A DNA stretch of 64,000 nucleotides from Coriobacteriaceae bacterium AM100-PB1-1D-6A (GTDB lineage Bacteria; Actinomycetota; Coriobacteriia; Coriobacteriales; Coriobacteriaceae). Under the pieces are notes generated by a model. The model was not told where the DNA came from. It did no database searches and was given only the letters and a program-made list of their open reading frames with translations. The stretch is from positions 124,001-188,000 of the forward strand of contig JAQDNC010000001.1 of NCBI GenBank assembly GCA_027660625.1, in the 5' to 3' direction. Positions 50,235 to 58,511 of the stretch are shown piece by piece. The stretch's first letter is position 1; every line of letters starts with the position of its first letter. The position numbers were made by a program, and so were the translations under genes.

Positions 50235-53234
50235 ATGAGCGACATCATGAGGCCGATCCCGTTTTCGCAGCTGATGAACTGGATCATCGAGGAGCACAAG
50301 ACTCAGGGCGCCGTCTTTGGCGTGCGCAAGATGGCCACGACCAACCAGGAGGGCGCGCTTCCCATTTTTGACGAGCGCATCGAGACTCCGTTTGGCCCGG
50401 CCGCCGGCCCCAATACACAGCTTGCCCAGAACATCGTGGCCTCTTATGTGGCCGGTTCTCGCTTCTTTGAGCTCAAGACCGTCCAGGTTATGGACGGCGA
50501 GGAGCTTTCCCGTTGCGTCAACAAGCCCTGCATTGTGGCGCAGGACGAGTGCTACAACTGCGAGTGGTCGACCGAGCTCGAGGTTCCGCAGGCCTTTGCC
50601 GAGTACGTGAAGGCATGGTTCGCCTGCCACCTGATCGCTCGCGAGTACGGCCTGGGTAGCCCGGACGGCTTTGTCTTCAATATGTCCGTGGGCTATGACC
50701 TGGAGGGCATCAAGAGCCCCAAGGTCGACGCCTACATCGAGGGCATGAAGGACGCCAGCGGATCTGACGTCTGGAACGAGTGTCGCACATGGGCGCTCGC
50801 CAATCTGGACCAGTTTGAGCATGTCGATGCCGCGTTTGTCGAGTCCATTCCGGCGCGCGTCTCCAACTCTATCACCGAGTCTACCCTGCACGGTTGCCCG
50901 CCAGCGGAGATCGAGCGCATCGCGACCTATCTGATCACCGAGAAGGGCCTCAACACCTACATCAAGTGCAACCCCACGCTGCTGGGCTATGAGTTTGCCC
51001 GCCAGCGTCTGAATGAGCTGGGCTTTGACTACATCGTCTTCGACGATACGCACTTCCGCGAGGACCTGCAGTGGGCCGACGCCGTGCCCATGTTCGAGCG
51101 CCTGATTGCCCTGTGCGCCGAGCGCGGCCTGGAGTTTGGCGTCAAGCTGACCAACACGTTCCCCGTCGACGTGACGAGGAACGAGCTGCCTTCTACCGAG
51201 ATGTACATGTCCGGCCGTTCGCTGTTCTCGCTGACCATCGAGGCCGCCCGCCGCATTACCGAGCAGTTCGATGGCAAGCTGCGCATCAGCTACTCCGGCG
51301 GTGCCACGGTCTACAACATCCGCGCTCTGTACGATGCCGGTATTTGGCCCGTTACCCTGGCGACCGACGTGCTCAAGCCCGGTGGCTACGAGCGCTTTAG
51401 CCAGATGGCCGGCGAGTTTACCGACCTGGATGGCAAGCCGTTCGCGGGCGTCTCTCTCGAGGCCGTGACCGCGATCCAGACCGACTCGCTCACCAACCCG
51501 CTCTATAAGAAGCCGCTGCGCCCGCTGCCCGACCGCAAGGTCGCCGGCAAGAGCCCGCTTTCCGACTGCTTTACCACGCCGTGCCGCACGAGCTGCCCCA
51601 TCCAGCAGGATATTCCCGCCTATCTGGCGGCTGTTGACGAGGGCCGTTACGAGGACGCACTCAACATCATCATCGAGCGCAACGCCCTGCCGTTCATTAC
51701 CGGCACCATCTGCCCGCATCCCTGCGGCCGTGCCTGCGAGCGTGCGTTCTACGAGCCCGAAGGCGCCCAGATCCGCGCCAGCAAGCTCAAGGCCGCCCGC
51801 GAGGCCATGACCGCCGTGCTGCCCAAGCTGCGCGCCCAGGCCGTCGCCAACGACGGCGAGCGCAACGTTGCCGTTATCGGCGGCGGCCCGGCCGGTCTGG
51901 CGACGGCGTTCTTCCTGACGCGTGCCGGCGTGCCCGTCACCATCTTTGAGGCCCGCGACTCTCTTGGCGGCGTGGTCCGTCACGTAATCCCCGAGTTCCG
52001 TATCGCGAGCGACGATATCTCCCACGACGCCGAGCTCTGCCTGGCCTTTGGCGCCAAGGTGCAGCTCAACGCTCGCGTTGATTCCATTGACGAGCTCAAG
52101 GCCCAGGGCTTTACCGACGTGGTCGTGGCCACCGGTGCCTGGATGCCCGGCTCTGCGGGCTTGGGCGAGGGTGCCGAGCTCGATGTGCTGGAGTTCCTCG
52201 AGGCCGCCAAGAAGGGCGAGAAGCTCGAGCTGGGCGAGGACGTCGTGGTCATTGGCGCCGGCAACACCGCCATGGACGCGGCCCGCGTGGCCAAGCGCCT
52301 GGCTGGCGTGAAGAACGTGCGCCTGGTGTATCGCCGCACCAAGAAGCAGATGCCCGCCGACGAGGAAGAGCTCGATTTTGCTCTTGCCGACGGCGTTGAG
52401 TTCTGCGAGTTGCTGGCGCCCAAGGCACTCAACGGTGCCGTGCTGACCTGCGATGTTATGGAGCTTGGCGAGCCGGATGCAAGCGGCCGTCGCAGCCCCG
52501 TCGCCACGGGCGAGACCGTTGAGCTTCCCGCCACCACGGTGATCTGCGCCGTGGGCGAGGGCATCGATGCCAGCCTGTACGATGCCGCGGGCGTCGAGCA
52601 CGACCGCCGCGGTCGTCTTGCCGCCACCTCCACCGGCGTAGAGGGCGTCTGGGCTGCGGGCGACTGCCGCCGCGGTCCTGCTACCGTGGTCGAGGCTATC
52701 GCCGACGCCGCCGAGGTCGCCCGTGCCATTGCCGGCGTGGACTTTAACAAGTACGCCGACTGCAACGAGCAGGCCGGTCGCGAGGACACCTGCTACGAGC
52801 GCAAGGGGTCGCTGTGCCGCGACAAGCGCAACTGCACCAAGACCCGCTGCCTGGGCTGCGGCTCGGTGTGCGAGGTCTGCTGCGACGTGTGCCCCAACCG
52901 CGCCAACGTGGCAATTAAGGTGCCGGGCCTGGCCAAGCATCAGGTGGTACATGTCGACGGCATGTGCAACGAGTGCGGCAACTGCGCCGTGTTCTGCCCC
53001 TACCAGGAGGGTCGTCCCTATAAGGACAAGCTCACCCTGTTCTGGAGCGAGCAGGACATGGAGAACTCCGAGAACGAGGGCTTCCTGGCTGTGGACGAGG
53101 ACCACTTTAAAGTCCGCGTCGCCGGCACGGTCCGCACCGTCTCGGTCGATGCCGTCAACACCGGTCTTCCCGAGGCCGTCCGCCTGACCATCAGGGCCGT
53201 GCGCGACAACTATTCGTACCTTCTTAAGAAATAG
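50235..53234 (+). CDS. ygfK: YgfK-type Fe-S flavoprotein (putative selenate reductase subunit)
   Basis: The 999-residue protein has the YgfK domain order. A dihydropyrimidine/dihydroorotate dehydrogenase-like barrel spans about residues 1-430. A GltD-like region follows: Cys-rich CFTTPCRTSCPIQQD near 445, FAD loop VAVIGGGPAGLATAFFLTRA near 545 and NAD(P) loop VVVIGAGNTAMDAARVAKRL near 670. The C-terminus has ferredoxin-like clusters, CLGCGSVCEVCCDVCP near 873 and CNECGNCAVFCPYQE near 913. It probably moves electrons between NAD(P)H and a substrate such as a purine-derived dihydropyrimidine; that is inference. GAGGAG precedes the ATG. Confidence 0.92.
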   Translation: MSDIMRPIPFSQLMNWIIEEHKTQGAVFGVRKMATTNQEGALPIFDERIETPFGPAAGPNTQLAQNIVASYVAGSRFFELKTVQVMDGEELSRCVNKPCIVAQDECYNCEWSTELEVPQAFAEYVKAWFACHLIAREYGLGSPDGFVFNMSVGYDLEGIKSPKVDAYIEGMKDASGSDVWNECRTWALANLDQFEHVDAAFVESIPARVSNSITESTLHGCPPAEIERIATYLITEKGLNTYIKCNPTLLGYEFARQRLNELGFDYIVFDDTHFREDLQWADAVPMFERLIALCAERGLEFGVKLTNTFPVDVTRNELPSTEMYMSGRSLFSLTIEAARRITEQFDGKLRISYSGGATVYNIRALYDAGIWPVTLATDVLKPGGYERFSQMAGEFTDLDGKPFAGVSLEAVTAIQTDSLTNPLYKKPLRPLPDRKVAGKSPLSDCFTTPCRTSCPIQQDIPAYLAAVDEGRYEDALNIIIERNALPFITGTICPHPCGRACERAFYEPEGAQIRASKLKAAREAMTAVLPKLRAQAVANDGERNVAVIGGGPAGLATAFFLTRAGVPVTIFEARDSLGGVVRHVIPEFRIASDDISHDAELCLAFGAKVQLNARVDSIDELKAQGFTDVVVATGAWMPGSAGLGEGAELDVLEFLEAAKKGEKLELGEDVVVIGAGNTAMDAARVAKRLAGVKNVRLVYRRTKKQMPADEEELDFALADGVEFCELLAPKALNGAVLTCDVMELGEPDASGRRSPVATGETVELPATTVICAVGEGIDASLYDAAGVEHDRRGRLAATSTGVEGVWAAGDCRRGPATVVEAIADAAEVARAIAGVDFNKYADCNEQAGREDTCYERKGSLCRDKRNCTKTRCLGCGSVCEVCCDVCPNRANVAIKVPGLAKHQVVHVDGMCNECGNCAVFCPYQEGRPYKDKLTLFWSEQDMENSENEGFLAVDEDHFKVRVAGTVRTVSVDAVNTGLPEAVRLTIRAVRDNYSYLLKK

Positions 53235-53245
53235 GCGAGTCTCTT

Positions 53246-53725
53246 ATGGCCAAATCCATTCAACATAACGTGGCCTACGTTGCCTGCGGAAGCGGCTGTG
53301 CCTCCGCAGGCGGCGACGCCCGCTGCAACGAAGGCTGCATTGGCTGTGGCGCCTGCGTCACGGCCTGCCCCCACGGCGCCATTGCGCTGGTTGATGGCAT
53401 CGCCCGCGTGGACCGCTCCAGGTGCACGGGTTGTGGCCTGTGCGGCATGGCATGCCCGCAGCGCGTGATTGCCTTCGTCCCCGGCTACCAGAACATTCTG
53501 GTGCGCTGCAACAACACCGATAAGGGCGCCATTGCGCGCAAGGTCTGCGACACGAGCTGCATCGGTTGCGGCATGTGCGCCAAAAAGTGCCCTGCCGGCG
53601 CTATCCGCATCGAGGACAACTGTGCCCATATCGACGGCGCGGACTGCCTGTCGTGCGGCATGTGCGCCGTCGTTTGCCCGCATGGCGCCATCCACGACCG
53701 CACCGGCATCGCCGCCGGCGTGTAG
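53246..53725 (+). CDS. Polyferredoxin with four 4Fe-4S motifs (RnfB-like)
   Basis: The 159-residue protein has four CxxCxxCxxxCP-type motifs: near residues 32 (CIGCGACVTACP), 60 (CTGCGLCGMACP), 107 (CIGCGMCAKKCP) and 134 (CLSCGMCAVVCP). The segment RCNNTDKGAIARKVC is also found in RnfB C-terminal domains. It has no membrane helix, so it is probably a soluble electron carrier linking YgfK and the downstream molybdenum hydroxylase. It lies 11 bases after ygfK and 12 before the next gene. Confidence 0.9.
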   Translation: MAKSIQHNVAYVACGSGCASAGGDARCNEGCIGCGACVTACPHGAIALVDGIARVDRSRCTGCGLCGMACPQRVIAFVPGYQNILVRCNNTDKGAIARKVCDTSCIGCGMCAKKCPAGAIRIEDNCAHIDGADCLSCGMCAVVCPHGAIHDRTGIAAGV

Positions 53726-53737
53726 AAGGGAATCACC

Positions 53738-56515
53738 ATGGCACAGGAATTCACTTTTACCGTTAACGGTGTCGAGCGCACGACGACCCAAAACAAACCG
53801 CTGCTGCGCTACCTGCGCGACGACCTGCACATCCATTCCGCCAAGGACGGCTGCTCCGAGGGCGCGTGCGGTACCTGCACCATCCATGTGGACGGTGCGG
53901 CCGTCAAGGCGTGCGTGCTGACCACCGCCCTTGCCGCCGGTCGCAACATCGTGACCGTCGAGGGCCTGCCTCAGGACGTGCGCGAGGCCTTTGTGTACGC
54001 CTTTGGCGCCGTGGGCGCCGTGCAGTGCGGTTTTTGCATCCCCGGCATGGTCATGGCGGGTGCGGCGCTGATCGCCGAGGACCCCGAGCCCACCGAGGAG
54101 CAGATTAAGTACGCCATCCGCGGCAACGTCTGCCGCTGCACCGGCTACAAGAAGATTATCGAGGGCATTTCGCTGGCCGCTGCGGTGCTCCGCGGCGAAA
54201 AGCAGATCGACGAGGACTTGGAGCGCGGCGACGACTACGGCGTGGGCAAGCGCGCCTTCCGTATCGACGTGCGCAAGAAGGTGCTCGGCGAGGGCAAGTA
54301 TCCCGATGACATCGACGAGCTCGATCAGCCGGGTCTGACCTACGCCAGCGCCGTGCGCTCCAAGTATCCGCGCGCCCGCGTGCTCTCCATCGATACCTCC
54401 AAGGCCGAGGCCCTGCCCGGTGTGGTGGGCATCTTGCGCGCCGAGGACGTGCCGGTCAACCAGGTCGGCCACCTTATCCAGGACTGGGATGTCATGATCG
54501 CCCAGGGCGATATCACCCGCTGCGTGGGTGACGCCATCGTGCTGGTGGTCGCCGAGGACGAAGCGACGCTCGAGAAGGCCAAGAAGCTCGTAAAGATCGA
54601 TTACGAGCCGCTGGAGCCCGTGCGTAACATTGTCGAGGCCAGGGCTGCCGACGCCCCGCGCCTGCACGACAGCTTCTTTGCCTTTGGCAACACGGTGGAG
54701 CTCAAGGACAACGTGTGCCAGAGCCGCCATGTGACGCGCGGCGACGCCGCCAAGGCGCTGGCAGAGAGCGCGTTCACCGTGACACAGCGCTTTACCACGC
54801 CTTTTACCGAGCATGCCTTCTTGGAGCCCGAGTGCGCCGTTGCCTTCCCGTACAAGAACGGCGTCAAGGTGCAGTCGACCGACCAGGGTGCCTACGACAC
54901 GCGCAAAGAGTGTGCCCACATGTTTGGCTGGGACAACGAGCCCGAGCGCGTGGTCGTCGAGACCATGCTCGTGGGCGGCGGCTTTGGCGGTAAGGAGGAC
55001 GTTTCGATCCAGCACCTGGCCGCGCTTGCTGCCTATAAGCTCCAGCGTCCTGTGAAGTGCAAGCTCACGCGTGCCGAGTCGCTCGCGTTCCATCCCAAGC
55101 GCCATGCCATGGACGGCACCTTTACGCTGGGTTGCGACGCCGAAGGCAACTTTACCGGTCTGGACTGCGAGATCAACTTTGACACCGGCGCCTACGCGTC
55201 GCTGTGCGGCCCGGTGCTCGAGCGCGCCTGCACGCATGCCGTCGGCCCCTACAAGTACCAGAACACCGACATCCGCGGCTTTGGCTACTACACCAACAAC
55301 CCGCCCGCCGGCGCGTACCGCGGCTTTGGCGTGTGCCAGTCCGAGTTTGCGCTCGAGAGCCTGATCGACCTGCTGGCCGAGAAGGTCGGTCTGGACCCGT
55401 GGGAGATTCGTTATAGAAACGCCATCGAGCCGGGCGAGGTTTTGCCCAACGGCCAGATTGCCGACTGCTCCACGGCGCTTAAGGAGACGCTGCTCGAGGT
55501 CAAAGATGCCTACTATGCGCATCCCGGACACGCCGGTATCGCCTGCGCCATGAAGAACGCCGGCGTGGGCGTGGGCCTGCCCGATGCCGGCCGCTGCAAG
55601 ATTCGCGTCGAGAACGGCGTGGCCGTGGTCTATGCCGCCACGTCCGACATCGGCCAGGGCTGTAACACCGTCTTTTTGCAGGACGTTGCCGAGGCATGCG
55701 GCCTGCCGCTGAGCTGCATTGCCAACGGCGAGTGCTCCACCGAGAACGCTCCCGACTCCGGCACCACGTCTGGCTCGCGTCAGACGGTCGTGACCGGCGA
55801 GGCCGTGCGCGGTGCCGCCTTCCTGCTGCGCGATGCCATGGTTGGCATCGAGGCCGGCAAGCCTGCGCCTACCGCCCCGGTGAGCGCCCATGGTGACGGC
55901 GTCAAGATCGAGTACGACGACGGTCGCGCCTATCAGCTACGCACACAGGAACTCGTCGCCGGCCAGGGCATGCATCCTCAGGATCCCGCGGCCGCCATCA
56001 AGGCGCTCGAGGGATGCGAGTTTGGCTACGTGTATCTGGAGCCGACCGACAAACTGGGCGCCGACGTCCCCAATCCCAAGAGCCACATCTGCTACGGCTT
56101 TGCCACGCACGTGGTCATTCTGGACGATGACGGCCGCGTGAGCGAGGTCTATGCCGCGCACGATTCCGGCAAGGTGGTCAACCCCATCTCGATCCAAGGT
56201 CAGATTGAAGGCGGCGTGCTCATGGGTATGGGCTATGCGCTCACCGAGGACTGGCCGCTTAAGGACTGCGTACCCCAGGCAAGGTACGGCACGCTCGGGC
56301 TGTTCCGTGCGCCCGAGATTCCGGATATCCACGCCATCTACGTGGAGAAGGACGAACTGCTGCCCGTGGCATACGGCGGCAAGGGCATCGGCGAGATCGC
56401 AACGATCCCCACGGCGCCCGCCGTGCAGAATGCCTACCGCGCGTTTGACGGCAAGCTGCGTCCAAATCTGCCCATGGTGGATACGCCGTACAGCCGCGCT
56501 CGTCACCGCGGGTAG
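53738..56515 (+). CDS. xdhD: Molybdenum hydroxylase with fused 2Fe-2S domain (XdhD/selenium-dependent xanthine dehydrogenase type)
   Basis: The 925-residue protein joins a plant-type 2Fe-2S domain (CSEGACGTCTIHVDGAAVKAC near residues 39-59) and a second 2Fe-2S domain (QCGFCIPGMV and NVCRCTGYKK, 95-145) to the xanthine-dehydrogenase molybdopterin domains. VGGGFGGKED near 414, AYRGFGVCQSEF near 525, DIGQGCNTVFLQD near 640 and the catalytic Glu in GKGIGEIATIPTAP near 883 match molybdenum hydroxylases. No FAD subunit is encoded here; electrons probably pass to the polyferredoxin and YgfK. It may hydroxylate hypoxanthine or xanthine. It may need a labile selenium; that is inferred from the family, and no selenium genes are in the window. 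Confidence 0.9.
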   Translation: MAQEFTFTVNGVERTTTQNKPLLRYLRDDLHIHSAKDGCSEGACGTCTIHVDGAAVKACVLTTALAAGRNIVTVEGLPQDVREAFVYAFGAVGAVQCGFCIPGMVMAGAALIAEDPEPTEEQIKYAIRGNVCRCTGYKKIIEGISLAAAVLRGEKQIDEDLERGDDYGVGKRAFRIDVRKKVLGEGKYPDDIDELDQPGLTYASAVRSKYPRARVLSIDTSKAEALPGVVGILRAEDVPVNQVGHLIQDWDVMIAQGDITRCVGDAIVLVVAEDEATLEKAKKLVKIDYEPLEPVRNIVEARAADAPRLHDSFFAFGNTVELKDNVCQSRHVTRGDAAKALAESAFTVTQRFTTPFTEHAFLEPECAVAFPYKNGVKVQSTDQGAYDTRKECAHMFGWDNEPERVVVETMLVGGGFGGKEDVSIQHLAALAAYKLQRPVKCKLTRAESLAFHPKRHAMDGTFTLGCDAEGNFTGLDCEINFDTGAYASLCGPVLERACTHAVGPYKYQNTDIRGFGYYTNNPPAGAYRGFGVCQSEFALESLIDLLAEKVGLDPWEIRYRNAIEPGEVLPNGQIADCSTALKETLLEVKDAYYAHPGHAGIACAMKNAGVGVGLPDAGRCKIRVENGVAVVYAATSDIGQGCNTVFLQDVAEACGLPLSCIANGECSTENAPDSGTTSGSRQTVVTGEAVRGAAFLLRDAMVGIEAGKPAPTAPVSAHGDGVKIEYDDGRAYQLRTQELVAGQGMHPQDPAAAIKALEGCEFGYVYLEPTDKLGADVPNPKSHICYGFATHVVILDDDGRVSEVYAAHDSGKVVNPISIQGQIEGGVLMGMGYALTEDWPLKDCVPQARYGTLGLFRAPEIPDIHAIYVEKDELLPVAYGGKGIGEIATIPTAPAVQNAYRAFDGKLRPNLPMVDTPYSRARHRG

Positions 56516-56585
56516 GGTAGAACGCGGACGCCCATTGCTGACGGGCTGTTCGCGCTCAACATCAACTGTATATGCTGCGCCTTTG

Positions 56586-56616
56586 GCCCCGGCTCCATCG
56601 CGAGCCGGGGCTTTTT
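56586..56616 (+). terminator. Intrinsic terminator after the molybdenum hydroxylase gene
   Basis: GCCCCGGCTC pairs perfectly with GAGCCGGGGC and is followed by TTTTT. Confidence 0.88.
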
Positions 56617-56623
56617 GTTTGGA

Positions 56624-56895
56624 GCGGAAACTGCGTCCCAGATTTCGGCTCCAGAATGGGATGCGCTTTCCGGAACAGCCCTCAACCGGAAACTGCGTCC
56701 CGGAATTGGCGCTCAGAATGGGATGCAGTTTCCGGATCGGCCTTCAAGCGGAAATTGCATCCCATTCTGAGTCTTCATTCTGGGACACGCTTTCCGCAAG
56801 GAGCTTCGTCGGGAAAGCGCATCCCATTTTGAGCATTCAATCTGGGACATGGTTTCCGCGGGTGCTGCCAACCGGAAAGTGTGTCCCGGTTTGGC
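56624..56895. repeat. 62-bp-period palindrome array A
   Basis: Units start at 56624, 56686, 56748, 56810 and 56872, exactly 62 bp apart; the last is a half unit. Each full unit is a 50-bp imperfect palindrome with conserved ends (GGAAA...YGCRTCCC and GGGATGC...TTTCC) and a diverged centre, followed by a 12-bp linker. Conserved 14-bp boxes therefore alternate in direction about every 31 bp, near three helical turns. The same unit forms arrays B and C. Confidence 0.9.
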
Positions 56896-56923
56896 AGGCA
56901 GACGGGCATAAGCTCAGCAGCCC

Positions 56924-57922
56924 CTACAGCTCAATATCGTTGAGCCATGTCGGGAGCATGGTCTGGCGGATGCCTGCCGTCTGCAGCTTTTTCGCGAGCA
57001 TGCCTGCCGAACGGACTTCGATCATGGTAAAGCGGATGAGCGGATGGCCGTAGAGCGATAGGTGCGCCTCGCGCTGTCGTTCGGCAACGAGCGCCTCGGC
57101 GGTGGTGCGTCCGGCCAGCATGGTCTGGTCGGTATATTTGATGAGCCCGTCGAGCTCGCCCAGCGTGAGTTCCTGCGCCTGGCGCTCCCAGGCAAAGTCC
57201 GTTCGTATGGGTTTGGCCGAATCGAAGGGGTCCGTCAGCTCGTATTGAAGCCAGTCGGGTGCAAAGCCCGTCTCGATCATGACGGCTCGGGCGACCGATT
57301 CCCCGCCGCTCTCGGCGCGGGCGTCGGCATATCGAAGCGTTGTGAGGGCGGTGCGAATCGCGCGCCCATTGCGGGCAGTCGCTCGTTGCTCAACGGCCTT
57401 CATCAGCTGTTCCGGCGCAAGGCCGAGCTTTGAGATCGCCGAATCGGCAATGGGCATGCCGTCGGCAAAACCAGTTTGCAGCAGGCAATCTGTGGCCGTT
57501 TGGATGGGCGGCGTTACCGATACGTCGGCTCTGCGTATTGCTCCGGCCGGCTCAATCTGGTGTCGCTGAATATGTGCGCCCGGACGAGCCGACGGCTTTG
57601 TCGAGCTGCAAACATGCACGACGTTCAGGTGTCGCCACGAGACCTCGAGCCCCAGCAGGCAAGCTGCCGAAAACGAGCAGAACGTCCAATCGGGATGGAT
57701 GATCGCAAGGGCGCGGATAATCTCGCAATGGCGTTGCGCTCGGTTGAGTTCATCCCAGCGCGTTTTTCGCGCAAACAACCCCGGCATGGGCGAGACAACC
57801 GTGCCGCCGGTGCGCCGAAGGAGCGCTTTTCGGATCGCCGTGCTCGGGGGAATCAGACAGCGCCCCTCTTGTTCGGCTTGAGTGAGCAGTTGGTCGATGA
57901 GCTGGTCATTGCAATGGGTCAT
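56924..57922 (-). CDS. AbiEi-like protein with C-terminal nuclease-like domain
   Basis: The 332-residue protein has an N-terminal winged-helix-like region (residues 1-55) typical of the AbiEi family of type IV antitoxin-related regulators. The C-terminal third contains RTDFAWERQAQELTLGELDGLIKY near 245, which looks like the remnant of a PD-(D/E)xK (DUF559/Vsr-like) nuclease core; full activity is uncertain. No AbiEii nucleotidyltransferase partner is adjacent, so this is probably a solitary member. AAGGAGG precedes the ATG. Tandem repeats in its promoter region suggest self-regulation. Confidence 0.75.
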   Translation of the reverse strand: MTHCNDQLIDQLLTQAEQEGRCLIPPSTAIRKALLRRTGGTVVSPMPGLFARKTRWDELNRAQRHCEIIRALAIIHPDWTFCSFSAACLLGLEVSWRHLNVVHVCSSTKPSARPGAHIQRHQIEPAGAIRRADVSVTPPIQTATDCLLQTGFADGMPIADSAISKLGLAPEQLMKAVEQRATARNGRAIRTALTTLRYADARAESGGESVARAVMIETGFAPDWLQYELTDPFDSAKPIRTDFAWERQAQELTLGELDGLIKYTDQTMLAGRTTAEALVAERQREAHLSLYGHPLIRFTMIEVRSAGMLAKKLQTAGIRQTMLPTWLNDIEL

Positions 57923-57977
57923 GAGCTACCGCCTCCTTTTGGGTAGCAAAAACGTATCAGCTGGAACTTGCCGCTCA

Positions 57978-57999
57978 GCTGACCAAAAGCTGACCAAAA
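57978..57999 (-). promoter_or_regulatory. Tandem 11-bp repeats upstream of the AbiEi-like gene
   Basis: GCTGACCAAAA occurs twice end to end (57978-57988, 57989-57999), followed by a degenerate third copy (TCTAACC). They lie 56 bases before the start on the minus strand, a plausible operator. The remaining 58000-58215 shows no gene. Confidence 0.5.
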
Positions 58000-58215
58000 T
58001 CTAACCATGCAGGTAGATGGCCTGTTTTCGGCGACATTTTTACATTCGAATCGGTGGGCGGTGATCGGCTCCCGTGAACGGCAACAAGTTATGAAGACCT
58101 GGTAAGTTTAGGGACGTGTACTTTTTGAAAAAGAGCATTCTATCTGCTGTTTTGTGTTTCTGGATCGCATATTTGAAGGCATGTGATAAGGGCGGCGGAC
58201 TGTCGCCTTGTATCT

Positions 58216-58388
58216 GCGGAAATTGTGACCCGGAATGAGCGCTCGGAATGGGATGCATTTTCCGGTAGAAGCTTCAGCGGAAAGTGCATCCCAGAATTCA
58301 GGCTCAGAGCGGGAAGCGCTTTCCGGATGACATGTTTGGCGGAAACTACGGCCCAGTTTTTGGCTCCAGAACGGGATACATTTTCCGG
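58216..58388. repeat. 62-bp-period palindrome array B
   Basis: Units start at 58216, 58277 and 58339 (periods 61 and 62). Each is 50 bp with the same GGAAA and TTTCC ends as array A. It lies immediately upstream of the ATPase promoter. Confidence 0.9.
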
Positions 58389-58442
58389 AACGGTCCACGT
58401 GCGGGGGTGTACCGCCTCTTTTCGTGCGCCGCTTGTCGAATT

Positions 58443-58494
58443 ACGTTATAGCTAGCTATATTATAGGAAGGTATAATATGGCTAGCTATAACGT
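58443..58494. promoter_or_regulatory. 52-bp AT-rich palindrome upstream of the ATPase gene
   Basis: The arms 58443-58465 and 58472-58494 match at 22 of 23 positions around GGAAGG. They contain GCTAGC and TATAAT words, so the palindrome probably includes the -10 element and serves as an operator. It ends 18 bases before the start codon. Confidence 0.7.
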
Positions 58495-58511
58495 GAAGGA
58501 AGGATGGCCCT

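Noticed and set aside
53738..56515. In-frame selenocysteine in the molybdenum hydroxylase
   Set aside because: The frame has no internal TGA; any selenium would be a labile cofactor, not selenocysteine.
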